Source: an uncultured Flavobacteriales bacterium (GTDB lineage: Bacteria; Bacteroidota; Bacteroidia; Flavobacteriales; UBA1820). Taken from it: 19,783 bases of DNA. The notes under the pieces were generated by a model. It saw only the letters and a list, made by a program, of their open reading frames with translations. It was not told where the DNA came from and searched no databases. Positions 9,001 to 16,622 of this stretch are shown in pieces. Numbering within the stretch: the first letter of the stretch is position 1; each line of letters begins with the position of its first letter. The DNA is taken from positions 1 through 19,783 of the forward strand of contig CABSLV010000029.1 in assembly GCA_902478645.1 (NCBI GenBank), read 5' to 3'. The translations under genes were made by a program, and so were the position numbers.

Positions 9001-9116
9001 CCGGTGGTGCGAACCAAGAGGGCGAACCAAAGGGGGGGGCTGGAGAGCAAGCCGGCAGGAGGACCCGGAAGGAAGACACAAGAGAACGCCAAGGAGGATG
9101 AACAGGAGGACGAACC
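9001..9116 (+). other. Purine-rich spacer before yggS
   Basis: The 116-nt spacer is G/A-rich like 1279-1499. Near its end it carries two Shine-Dalgarno-like runs, at about 9091-9098 and AGGAGGA at 9104-9110. The latter is 6 nt before the yggS ATG and supports that start. Strong Shine-Dalgarno sequences are uncommon in Bacteroidota. Confidence 0.5.
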
Positions 9117-9782
9117 ATGAATGAGATCGAAGAAAATATCCGGAGTGTGCGGGCATCGCTCCCGCCAGCCGTGGAACTGGTGGCCGTATCGAAGACCCAT
9201 CCGGTGGAAGCTATCCGGGAAGCGTATCGCGCCGGACAGCGCGTCTTCGGGGAAAACAAAGTGCAGGAGATGTGTGCCAAGCAACCCGAACTACCCGGGG
9301 ATATCCGTTGGCACTTGATCGGGCATTTGCAGAGCAACAAGGTGAAGTACATCGTGCCCTTTGTCGAAATGATCCAAAGCGTCGATTCCGCCGAACTGCT
9401 TGCCAAGATCGATGTGGCGGCAGGCAAGGTGGGGCGCAGGATCGATTGTCTGCTGGAAGTGCGCATAGCCTGCGAAGAGACCAAGTACGGACTCGAGCCC
9501 GAAGCAGCTCTTGCTTTGGCCTTGAGCGAACAGACCCGCCGTTTGGAACACGTGCGGGTGCGCGGACTGATGGGCATGGCTTCCAATACGCCGGATCAGG
9601 AGCAGGTGCGTCGGGAGTTTTCCTCGCTCAAGACTCTGTGGGACCGGCTTCGGGAACAGGACCCGACGATGGACGTGCTCTCGATGGGCATGAGCGGAGA
9701 TTACCCCATTGCGGTGGAATGCGGCTCGACGATGGTGCGGGTGGGCAGCCGTATCTTCGGGGCGAGAAATTACAACGTGTAA
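9117..9782 (+). CDS. yggS: YggS family pyridoxal phosphate homeostasis protein (PLPBP)
   Basis: Members of this family bind pyridoxal 5'-phosphate on a single TIM-barrel domain and influence vitamin B6 and amino-acid homeostasis without a known enzymatic reaction. The 221-residue length is typical. The PLP-binding lysine is Lys26 in AVSKTHP. Other family motifs are FGENKVQE (44-51), WHLIGHLQSNK (about 65-75), the GLMGMA strand and the C-terminal phosphate-binding run MGMSGDYPIAVECGST, followed by VRVGSRIFG. Nothing expected is missing. The ATG at 9117 has a good Shine-Dalgarno 6 nt upstream. It is followed after 29 nt by the exonuclease gene, perhaps in the same transcript. Confidence 0.95.
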   Translation: MNEIEENIRSVRASLPPAVELVAVSKTHPVEAIREAYRAGQRVFGENKVQEMCAKQPELPGDIRWHLIGHLQSNKVKYIVPFVEMIQSVDSAELLAKIDVAAGKVGRRIDCLLEVRIACEETKYGLEPEAALALALSEQTRRLEHVRVRGLMGMASNTPDQEQVRREFSSLKTLWDRLREQDPTMDVLSMGMSGDYPIAVECGSTMVRVGSRIFGARNYNV

Positions 9783-9794
9783 AGAGATTATCGT

Positions 9795-9803
9795 AGAGGA
9801 GGT
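9795..9803 (+). promoter_or_regulatory. Ribosome binding site deciding a GTG start
   Basis: AGAGGAGGT lies 8 nt before GTG at 9812. No ATG gives the complete N-terminal exonuclease strand (VVDLETTG), so the site supports the GTG start of the following gene. Confidence 0.6.
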
Positions 9804-9811
9804 AGAAAAAG

Positions 9812-10909
9812 GTGTATGCGGTAGTGGATTTGGAAACCACCGGCGGGCGTTTCAGTGAGGAGGGCATCACCGAAGTGGCAATCTATCGTTTCGACGGGCA
9901 TCAGGTGGTCGATCGGCTCGTTTCGCTGGTCAATCCCATGCGGCCCATCGATCCGTATGTAACACGCCTGACGGGGATCGACAACAAGATGCTTCGCCGC
10001 GCGCCGCGTTTTCACGAGTTGGCCAAACGCATCGTCGAGATTACCGACGGATGCGCGATCGTGGCCCATAACGCCGACTTCGATTACCGGATGCTTCGTC
10101 AGGAGTTTGCCCGTTTGGGGTATGTGTACGAGCGCAATACGATCTGCACGGTCAAGGAATCGCAACGGCTGATGCCGGGCTTGGAAAGCTATTCCCTCGG
10201 GAAACTGTGCCGCACGCTGGGCATTCCGGTGGCGGCGCGCCACAGGGCCTACGGCGATGCGGAAGCGACGGTGCGCCTGCTGGAAATCCTGATCGAAAAA
10301 GACACCTCCAAACAGATCGTCAAGATGGCCTCGCGGCCCGCTCACCGACTTTCCCGCCGCGAGATGAAGTACCGCCTGATCCTCGACACCCTGCCTACTT
10401 TTTCCGGGGTGTTCCAGATCCTGGACAAGGACAAAAACATCGTTTACGTCGGTCGTTCGAACAATATTTACAAGCAGATGACTCACCTGCTTTCGCTCGA
10501 TACGCAAGTCGGACGGGCGATCCAGGAGGCGATCAATACCGTTACGTGGGAGGAAGTGCCCAGTCAGCTGATCTCCTACCTGAAGTACATCGGCCAGGTA
10601 CGTGAGATCGAGCCGCCCTTGAACGGCAAGCTCCGGCTTCGGCGCATGACGCGCTCGCTGGCTTCGGCCTTTCCCCGGGACAAGACGATGCTCATCTTCG
10701 ACAAAGGGCAGAAGGTCTCCGAGCGGGCGGTGGTGCTGGTGGAGAACGGCCAGTTGAAAGGCTATGCGTATACCGACCTGAACCACCAGGTAACGAACCT
10801 CGATGTGCTGCGCTCGCGGCTTACCCCGTTGGAGAATACACCGGATTATCTCTACGCTATCCGTGCCTGTGTGCGTCGCGGGCAAGGGGTAACGGTGGAG
10901 TATCTGTAA
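9812..10909 (+). CDS. DEDDh 3'-5' exonuclease fused to a GIY-YIG domain
   Basis: The 365-residue protein begins with a DnaQ/epsilon-like exonuclease domain (about 1-165). Its metal-binding residues are all visible: Asp6 and Glu8 in VVDLETTG, Asp91 in HNADFD, and His144 with Asp149 in HRAYGDAEA, making it DEDDh type. A UvrC-like GIY-YIG domain follows (about 190-275), with G199-V-F201 for GIY and Y212-V-G214 for YIG. By comparison with the UvrC/Cho consensus I remember, the metal-binding Glu of that domain falls at Tyr259, so this half may bind DNA without cutting. The last 90 residues are of unknown fold. Such fusions are known in bacteria and are thought to act in DNA repair; the exact substrate is not known to me. 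Translation starts at GTG. Confidence 0.88.
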   Translation: MYAVVDLETTGGRFSEEGITEVAIYRFDGHQVVDRLVSLVNPMRPIDPYVTRLTGIDNKMLRRAPRFHELAKRIVEITDGCAIVAHNADFDYRMLRQEFARLGYVYERNTICTVKESQRLMPGLESYSLGKLCRTLGIPVAARHRAYGDAEATVRLLEILIEKDTSKQIVKMASRPAHRLSRREMKYRLILDTLPTFSGVFQILDKDKNIVYVGRSNNIYKQMTHLLSLDTQVGRAIQEAINTVTWEEVPSQLISYLKYIGQVREIEPPLNGKLRLRRMTRSLASAFPRDKTMLIFDKGQKVSERAVVLVENGQLKGYAYTDLNHQVTNLDVLRSRLTPLENTPDYLYAIRACVRRGQGVTVEYL

Positions 10910-10926
10910 GTTTTTTTTCTGTTTTT

Positions 10927-10981
10927 CTTCCCCTCGGCCGCAGGATTCTTTCCGGGAAAGGGAAAAAAGGGGGAGGGGAAG
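10927..10981. terminator. Candidate stem-loop between convergent genes
   Basis: CTTCCCCTC (10927-10935) and GAGGGGAAG (10973-10981) are perfect 9-nt complements around a 37-nt loop, which itself contains CTTTCC/GGAAAG. The structure lies between the 3' ends of two converging genes. A T-rich run (10911-10926) precedes it on the plus strand; neither strand has the classical U-run directly after the stem, so a terminator role is only suggested by position. Confidence 0.35.
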
Positions 10982-11014
10982 TGGTCAGTTTCCAAGTTCA
11001 AGAAACCAGGCGGA

Positions 11015-11665
11015 TCAGGGAAAGAGCACCTCGAGGGCTTTTTGCGGGTTTTCCGTCATCTGCAGGAGTTGTTTTCGGGCAAGGGTGTCCGTGATCAGGC
11101 TGTCGATGGTGCGTCGGGCCATTTCTTTTTCCCCGGACAGGATCAGGGCAAATGCGTAATTGATCCGGTCGGCAGGCGACAGGGTATCGCGGGTGCGGTA
11201 TTGGTCGGCCACTTGCCGGTAGCGGGTGTGGGCTTGTTGTTCCTCCCCCGCCTTTTGCAGGAACATCCCGGCACCGAGCCGGAGTTCGGGGAGGTCCTTT
11301 TTTTCCAGCGCTTTTTCCATCCACCGGGCGGCCTCCTGGTAGTAGGCACCGCAGGCGTACAGGGTCGCTTTCTGGGCATAGTAGAAGTAGTGCTCCGGGC
11401 TGTACAACAGGGCGGAGTCCAGCAAGGTTTGGCAGCTGTCCACGATGTCTTTCATCACCCGTTGGATCGTGTCGGTGCGGGTGCGGCACGAGGCCAGCAG
11501 GGAGGAATCCGGAAGAATCTCGTCCCGCTCCAGGTAATCCTGCATCAGGGCGATGGCCCGGTCGTTGTACGCGATGGATCTTTCGTCCGGGGTTTCATCG
11601 GTCTGTTCCCGGCAGCCGGCCGTCAGGCAGAGAAGGGGTATCCCCCAAAGGAGCAGCTTTTTCAT
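11015..11665 (-). CDS. TPR-like lipoprotein of unknown function
   Basis: This 216-residue protein has a lipoprotein signal peptide ending LTAGC, with Cys18 as the likely lipidation site. The rest is helical and rich in Ala, Leu, Tyr and Glu, with spacing that resembles degenerate tetratricopeptide repeats (for example the segments around ALLYSPEHYFYYAQKATLY and YYQEAARWMEKALE). It is probably attached to a membrane in the periplasm as a scaffold or assembly factor, but I cannot assign a role. An in-frame ATG nine codons upstream (11692) overlaps the -7 promoter element, so I take the ATG at 11665. It converges with the exonuclease gene. Confidence 0.8.
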   Translation of the reverse strand: MKKLLLWGIPLLCLTAGCREQTDETPDERSIAYNDRAIALMQDYLERDEILPDSSLLASCRTRTDTIQRVMKDIVDSCQTLLDSALLYSPEHYFYYAQKATLYACGAYYQEAARWMEKALEKKDLPELRLGAGMFLQKAGEEQQAHTRYRQVADQYRTRDTLSPADRINYAFALILSGEKEMARRTIDSLITDTLARKQLLQMTENPQKALEVLFP

Positions 11666-11689
11666 ACAAATGGGTCGATGGTTATGGGA

Positions 11690-11697
11690 CAAATATA
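11690..11697 (-). promoter_or_regulatory. -7 element upstream of the TPR-like lipoprotein gene
   Basis: Read on the minus strand this is TATATTTG, an exact TAnnTTTG match 24 nt before the ATG at 11665. No TTTG is found at the expected -33 distance, so the promoter is only half supported. Confidence 0.5.
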
Positions 11698-11699
11698 CA

Positions 11700-12195
11700 T
11701 TAATTTATTCTTTCTCGAATTTTACCGAGAGCTTTGCCTAATTTTTTATTGATTTTGTAGCCAATATCTCCTAAAAGATTGAGCCCGGAGGCGGCTCCAG
11801 TTGGAGTAATCACGGTATAACGTACCTCCAGTTCTATTTCAACAGTTCCGTTTTGTGGTAATATAAAGGTTCCTGTTCCAAGATTACATTTAATTTGTGA
11901 TGAATTCATTTTTGCTCCATTCCCAGTTAGTGGTTTAGAGTCTCGAAGAGCCCCGTCTACATATAAAAAGGCATTAGCTGAAAATGTGACATCCCCTAGT
12001 CCTTTTGCACTTTGTGCATTGGCTTCAGCTACAATTTGAGCACTCCATATGTTATTTGATTGCTCTCTTATTCTGATTTCTCCAAATACTTCATATGTGC
12101 CACCAAGGCCTAATCCTTCAGAGGTAACGTAAGACCACTTAATTCTGTTGATGGGGATGTTTTTCTGTTCATACCCATTGATTCCTTTTTTTCAT
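11700..12195 (-). pseudogene. AT-rich gene frameshifted in an A7 tract after the start codon
   Basis: On the minus strand an ATG at 12195-12193 is followed by seven A residues (12192-12186). As written the frame stops after eight codons. With one A fewer it reads through to the TAA at 11700-11702 as a 164-residue protein starting MKKGINGYEQKN. That frame has no stop for about 490 nt and no in-frame ATG before 11909 (which would give only 69 residues), so translation most likely begins at 12195. The protein has no signal peptide. It is rich in beta-prone residues, with a basic C-terminus (KKLGKALGKIRER); I do not recognise the family. The stretch is clearly more AT-rich than its neighbours, suggesting transfer. 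Possible explanations are phase variation by slippage, decay, or a homopolymer sequencing error. Confidence 0.6.
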
Positions 12196-12221
12196 TGTTG
12201 TAAAAAATAATATTCTACTCT

Positions 12222-12253
12222 CAAATATAATCAAAAAAGAAATAATAGGCAAA
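12222..12253 (-). promoter_or_regulatory. Consensus Bacteroidota promoter on the minus strand
   Basis: Read on the minus strand, TTTG (12253-12250), 20 nt, then TATATTTG (12229-12222) matches the full consensus. It ends 26 nt before the ATG at 12195, giving a leader of about 20 nt. It confirms that the AT-rich gene is meant to start at 12195. Confidence 0.7.
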
Positions 12254-12297
12254 TTTTTTCAAGACAATTATGCGTTCTTTTTTCTTACATGTTATTT

Positions 12298-13221
12298 TTA
12301 AAAGACGATATAGGTAACCTTATCAAAAGACTTCGGTCCCGGGACATATCCCATTCCGGGGCGCGGGTCCCAGACGGTCGTTCCCTTTATCTGGAGTTTT
12401 GAGCCGCCTCCGAAAATTTTTAATTTTTTACTTATGCTGATTTGTACAATGTTTACCGAAAGCCCGTCGTACACACCGATCAGTTCGGCACCGCGATCCA
12501 TTAGCTTTCCCAGGGTTTGGTAATCATCGACACTCTCGGGGAACACTCCGCGGACTATGTTTCCATAGACAGACTTGAAGAGCAGGTAAATATCGGCTCC
12601 TCCGGCGTCTACGATTTCGTAGAGGGTCTGGTAACCGAAACTCAAGGCGATGGCGATGTCCTCCGAGTGGTCGGCCCGGTATTCATCGATCGTTTGCGGC
12701 ACAGCCCCCTCCTCTGTAAAGCGGATGGCCTGCAGGGTACCGTCCAGGATCACGAAGTAGGAAGGAAGGTTGCAAACACCGAAAATGAGTTCCGGTTGGT
12801 ATTTCACGTAAAAAGCATGAAGTTCATCTCTGAAATTTGCCCAAGAAGAAGCCGTGCTGTCCGCATTCGGAGAAAGGTTCATTTTTTGGCCGTTACTGTC
12901 CGTCGGGATAAATATGGACATGTGCATCGCTTGGGGATCGATGTATTCGATCAGCTTGGCCGGGTCGGCTTTCTGATAGAATTTTCTCGGGTGTTTTTTC
13001 AGGTACAAATCCGGGATGAGGATAAAATCCACGCTGTCGGAAAGAGCCTCCGAGGAGGCTCCCCGTCGCGACAGGAAGTTGTTGAGGGCTTCTTGCCGGA
13101 ATGTGGTCTCCATCCTCTGGTACTGTTGCATCACTTCGGAGGCGAATGCCGAAAGGTCTTCCTGGGAAAATGCTGTTTGCCAGGTGAGCAATGCGAAGAG
13201 GAAAATCGCAGTTTTTTTCAT
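12298..13221 (-). CDS. Secreted protein of unknown family
   Basis: This 307-residue protein has a Sec signal peptide (residues 1-19, cleavage after FSQ or just before) without a lipobox Cys, so it is probably periplasmic or outside the cell. The mature part is mixed alpha/beta with two Cys-poor halves and no motif I can name. A C-terminal glycine-rich stretch (FGGGSKLQIKG, then PRPGMGYVPGP) looks like loops. I find no catalytic signature. It lies 66 nt downstream of the next minus-strand lipoprotein gene, with no promoter consensus between them, so the two are probably co-transcribed. Confidence 0.72.
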   Translation of the reverse strand: MKKTAIFLFALLTWQTAFSQEDLSAFASEVMQQYQRMETTFRQEALNNFLSRRGASSEALSDSVDFILIPDLYLKKHPRKFYQKADPAKLIEYIDPQAMHMSIFIPTDSNGQKMNLSPNADSTASSWANFRDELHAFYVKYQPELIFGVCNLPSYFVILDGTLQAIRFTEEGAVPQTIDEYRADHSEDIAIALSFGYQTLYEIVDAGGADIYLLFKSVYGNIVRGVFPESVDDYQTLGKLMDRGAELIGVYDGLSVNIVQISISKKLKIFGGGSKLQIKGTTVWDPRPGMGYVPGPKSFDKVTYIVF

Positions 13222-13287
13222 GACAGAAATCTTTTATGGGTTGGAACGTGTTGGTTTGCAAAGCGTGCGTAGGGAGGTGCGGGATCG

Positions 13288-14007
13288 CTATCCTCTTTTG
13301 ATGTCCTTTGAAAGGTGGAAGGAATAGAACCGGGAGTTGAGTTCGGAGCGAAACAAGGCCGTGTTTTTCAATCGGGGATTTTTCCGCCACGCCTTTTCGT
13401 AGCGGTTGAGGGGGCTGTATTTGTTGTCTGTCGGAGCGGGAACCACATACCGCAATTGGAACGAATAGGAGCCTTTCTCCAAATCGAAATCCCCCAGATA
13501 TTCCTGCCAGTGGTATTCGATGGTTTCACCTGGAGACAACACGATGTACTTGTCGAGGCAATGGGTGTATCGGTATTCTTCAAAGGAAGGAGGTCGGGTC
13601 GGGTCCCTGAACCGAAGGCTCGATCCCCGCGCATTAAAACGAATCTGGCACTTCTGATCGTACAGCAAAAGTATTACCCCCATGTTTGGTAGATAACTGA
13701 AAGATTGCCAATGCCAGATGTATCCGATGTAGCCGAGATTGTACACGGTGAAGGTCGTGTCGGTATGGTTTCGCAGGCCGTATCGGAAGTACAGTGAGTC
13801 GTTCTGGATCCGGATGCTCTGCGGAAAGACGACCAGCTCCAGACCGGGCGCCTTTTCGAGGGCTTCCTTTGCGGTTGGGCGGGAGGTATCTCGTAGAGGT
13901 GTTACCGTGCTTTCGCTTGCCCTCTGAGGGGTAGGAGAGGGGCTGCATGAGGCGAAAGTCCATGCACCTGCAAGGGCGATGCTGCCGACAAGAAGGAATG
14001 GTTTCAT
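13288..14007 (-). CDS. Lipoprotein of unknown family
   Basis: The 239-residue protein begins with a lipoprotein signal peptide ending TFASC (Cys21), followed by a Ser/Thr/Pro-rich linker to about residue 45. The rest looks like a beta-sandwich: alternating hydrophobic strands, aromatic residues (YIGYIWHWQSFSYLPN) and a segment SPGETIEYHWQEYLGDF that recalls the Ig-like folds seen in Bacteroidota surface proteins. I cannot name a family. It is first in a presumed two-gene minus-strand unit with the secreted protein downstream. A weak TATATTTT at 14040-14047 (minus strand) may be its -7 element. Confidence 0.72.
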   Translation of the reverse strand: MKPFLLVGSIALAGAWTFASCSPSPTPQRASESTVTPLRDTSRPTAKEALEKAPGLELVVFPQSIRIQNDSLYFRYGLRNHTDTTFTVYNLGYIGYIWHWQSFSYLPNMGVILLLYDQKCQIRFNARGSSLRFRDPTRPPSFEEYRYTHCLDKYIVLSPGETIEYHWQEYLGDFDLEKGSYSFQLRYVVPAPTDNKYSPLNRYEKAWRKNPRLKNTALFRSELNSRFYSFHLSKDIKRG

Positions 14008-14480
14008 AGTAGTATGTAGTTCCAGTGAGTAATATTACGAAAATATATAACACCAAGAAACATACATCGTTTAATTTCCTTCAAGAGTAAAGAAAGAGAG
14101 AGGTTGATATTGGAAATCCGTGTCAATGGGTGTGATGGGAGTTTCCGGGGTGAAAGCATGATGAGAAGAATGGTGGAGGGCGATAGGTAATGGCTACAAT
14201 ATAACAGGATATTTTTGTCAAAAAACAGTTGTTTTTTCAGGTAGGATGTTTATTTTTACGCAATAAACAGGTCTTACATTATGAATAATGAACGGATGGT
14301 ATTGTGCAACTAGCTGTTTTTATGGTGGAGTAAAATCAGGCTATCCCGTTAGTCTTTGTGGTGAACAAAGATCTGCAAGTAAGGATGCTTTATATTCCCG
14401 TGGAAGAACTTCAAGGTTTTTCAGAACAATATTGTTATAGTTCTGTGATCCCTCGTTTTTTTGTCGAAAATTAGGTACTC
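14008..14480. other. 473-bp non-coding stretch between divergent genes
   Basis: No reading frame of convincing length or composition is seen on either strand. The stretch is AT-rich and separates a minus-strand gene from a plus-strand gene. It contains a perfect -7-like TATTTTTG at 14203-14220 (no matching -33), a hairpin TCTTTG/CAAAGA around 7 nt at 14353-14371, and overlapping palindromes at 14422-14445. It probably holds the promoters of both flanking genes, but neither can be placed confidently. Confidence 0.5.
14422..14445. promoter_or_regulatory. Overlapping palindromes, candidate operator
   Basis: AACAATATTGTT (14425-14436) is a perfect 12-bp palindrome and is embedded in CAGAAC/GTTCTG (14422-14427 and 14440-14445). 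It lies 36 nt before the ATG at 14481, where a regulator could act on that gene. No regulator is encoded nearby. Confidence 0.3.
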
Positions 14481-16478
14481 ATGAAGCAAAGGATTCTCTT
14501 GACACTCACTGCAGTGATACTCCTGGCAGGATGCAACCCTTCCGGCCAGGGAGACGAACTCGCCGTCGCATTGGAACTCGCCGGAGACAACCGCTCGGAA
14601 CTGCAAGCCGTCCTGGACCATTATTCCGCCCCTCGGGATAGTCTCAAACGTCGTGCGGCAGAATACCTGATCGGGAACATGGCGGGCAAATACACTGTCT
14701 CCAGTCCCGCCCTGGAAGCCTACGAGGAACTTTTGCCCGAAATCGCCCAAGTCCCGGCCGACGAAGGGTTGAATTCTCCCCGCATCGGCAATCTCTTCGC
14801 GGAATTCCGCAAGAAAGATCCCCGTACGGCCGACACCCGCCTGCGCAAACGCTCCGACCTGGAAACCATCCCGGCCGACTACCTGATCCGCGCCATCGAT
14901 GCCTCGTTCGATACGTGGGAAAGCACTCCTTGGCACCGTCATTACACTTTCGAACAGTTCTGCGAATACATCCTGCCGTACCGCAGCATGACCGAATACC
15001 TTTCGGATTGGAAAACCGATGCCCGGCGGAACCCTCGCTGGTGGACGCCGGAATACGATACGGTACGCGATCCGGTACAACTCTGCCATCTGCTCAACCG
15101 AAAGATCGACCTGACATTCAACCACGGAATGGACCAGTATGGCGTGCCCCAGAGCTATCCCAACCTGTTGAAAAGCCATTGGGGAAATTGCATCGACGAA
15201 ACTCATTACGCCCTCTTCCAGATGCGCGGCAACGGCATTCCCGTTGCCATCGATTTCGTCCCGCAGTGGGCCAGCCTGCACGACAAACACTATTGGAACG
15301 TAGTGATCGACACGACGGGACGTGCGCGCGAATTTCAAGTGGGTTTCGGGCTCTATCCCGGCAAGGTCCAGCTTCGTGAAAAGGTGGCCAAAATCTACCG
15401 CCGCAGCTTTGCCGTACAGCGCGACGGGATCGTTTACAAACGTCTCGGGCGGGAAGACATCCCGCCGGTATTCCGCTCGTGCGACCTTCGGGACGTTACG
15501 GCGCAATACGGCATCCCCGTAGCGGATGTAACGGTGTCCCTGGAAGATGTGCCGCGGGGGACGAAGATCTTTTACCTCTGCGTGTCGGCTCTTCGGGGTT
15601 GGGAACCGGTCGCCTGTGCCGAGATCAAGGGTGGAAAGGCGCTCTTTCGGGACGTAGCTACCGGCGTGATCGACAACCAAGCCTATAACACCCGGGAACA
15701 GGATTTGGGGCAGGGTATCGTTCTCTTGCCGGCCTACTACCTTCAGGGGCGCGTGGTTCCTGCCGGAGATCCCTTCGTTTTGACCAATGACAGCACCGTG
15801 CAACCTCTTTCTCCCGATACCCTGCGGAAAAGAACCGTTACCCTCGAAAAGAAGATGCGTATCCCCTATCGTTTTATCGGGTACGCACAACAACTGGTCG
15901 GCAATCATTTCGAAGGGGCGAATCGCCCGGATTTTTCCGATGCCGTCCCTTTGGCGAGGATACAGGATTCCGTGGCCTCTCATCTGCAAACCCTTCCGGT
16001 GAACCGCCCAGGGAAGTACCGTTATGTCCGCTATGTCGATACCCGGGGCAACCGTTCGATGGTCGGAGAGTTGGCTTTTTTCGATAAGGACGGGCAGCGT
16101 CTCTCCGGTACGCCCATCGGCACGGCGGACCGCTATGTGTACCAGCCCAAAGACCGGGCTTTCGATGGGGACATCGTTTCCTTCTACGAAGCAGCGGACA
16201 AGGAATCCTGGATAGGTCTCGACTTGGGGGCTCCCCGGGAGATCAGTGCAGTGGGTTTCTCTCCCCGCACCACCGGAAACGAAGTGGAACCGGGCGATAC
16301 CTACACCTTGTATTACTGGGAGGACGGTTGGCGGGAGATCGGGACGAAAACGGCGGATGCTCACCGGATAACCTTCGAGGGTGTGCCGGAGAATGCCCTG
16401 CTTTTGCTTTCCGACCGCACCAAAGGCCGGGAGGAGCGTATCTTTACCTACACCGCAGGCCGGCAGATCTGGTGGTGA
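14481..16478 (+). CDS. Transglutaminase-like lipoprotein with discoidin-like C-terminus
   Basis: This 665-residue protein has a lipoprotein signal peptide ending LLAGC (Cys18). Residues about 30-190 are helical. A transglutaminase/papain-like core follows: Cys237 in WGNCIDETHYAL as likely nucleophile and His270 in KHYWNVVID; the third residue could be Asp277 or Glu284 and is not certain. The last 155 or so residues (YRYVRYVDTRGNRSMVGELA onward, with WIGLDLG and AVGFSPR) resemble an F5/8 type C (discoidin) domain, which usually binds carbohydrate. Most bacterial proteins of this fold are proteases or amide hydrolases rather than crosslinkers. It would be on a membrane surface. It stands first in the NVEALA/propeller block and may process or interact with those exported proteins; that link is inference from position. 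Confidence 0.82.
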   Translation: MKQRILLTLTAVILLAGCNPSGQGDELAVALELAGDNRSELQAVLDHYSAPRDSLKRRAAEYLIGNMAGKYTVSSPALEAYEELLPEIAQVPADEGLNSPRIGNLFAEFRKKDPRTADTRLRKRSDLETIPADYLIRAIDASFDTWESTPWHRHYTFEQFCEYILPYRSMTEYLSDWKTDARRNPRWWTPEYDTVRDPVQLCHLLNRKIDLTFNHGMDQYGVPQSYPNLLKSHWGNCIDETHYALFQMRGNGIPVAIDFVPQWASLHDKHYWNVVIDTTGRAREFQVGFGLYPGKVQLREKVAKIYRRSFAVQRDGIVYKRLGREDIPPVFRSCDLRDVTAQYGIPVADVTVSLEDVPRGTKIFYLCVSALRGWEPVACAEIKGGKALFRDVATGVIDNQAYNTREQDLGQGIVLLPAYYLQGRVVPAGDPFVLTNDSTVQPLSPDTLRKRTVTLEKKMRIPYRFIGYAQQLVGNHFEGANRPDFSDAVPLARIQDSVASHLQTLPVNRPGKYRYVRYVDTRGNRSMVGELAFFDKDGQRLSGTPIGTADRYVYQPKDRAFDGDIVSFYEAADKESWIGLDLGAPREISAVGFSPRTTGNEVEPGDTYTLYYWEDGWREIGTKTADAHRITFEGVPENALLLLSDRTKGREERIFTYTAGRQIWW

Positions 16479-16520
16479 TATTTTCGGGAGCTGTACTGGC
16501 AAACCCGGCAGAGGTTTTTT

Positions 16521-16539
16521 CGGATACGAGAACTATCCG
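16521..16539. terminator. Candidate stem-loop after the transglutaminase-like gene
   Basis: CGGATA (16521-16526) and TATCCG (16534-16539) form a perfect 6-bp stem with a 7-nt loop, 42 nt after the stop at 16478. A T6 run precedes it and only a weak T-run (16547-16550) follows, so termination is not certain. Confidence 0.3.
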
Positions 16540-16558
16540 TGTTAAATTTTGCGACGTG

Positions 16559-16606
16559 CTTGACAACCTCGCGTTTTTTCGTTTTATTTGGTGTGCGAGA
16601 TACACC
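16559..16606 (+). promoter_or_regulatory. Promoter-like element A with downstream hairpin
   Basis: CTTG (16559-16562), 20 nt, TTTATTTG (16583-16590) is close to the Bacteroidota promoter, with one mismatch in each box. Directly downstream GGTGT (16590-16594) and ACACC (16602-16606) form a 5-bp stem with a 7-nt loop. The same arrangement, with similar sequence throughout, recurs at 18027-18074. It would drive the truncated NVEALA copy and the first propeller gene. Confidence 0.5.
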
Positions 16607-16622
16607 TATTTGGAGGGGTCGG

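Noticed and set aside
14421..16502. A 693-codon minus-strand frame opposite the transglutaminase-like gene
   Set aside because: The plus-strand product has a lipobox and catalytic residues. The antisense frame lacks a plausible start context and family features.
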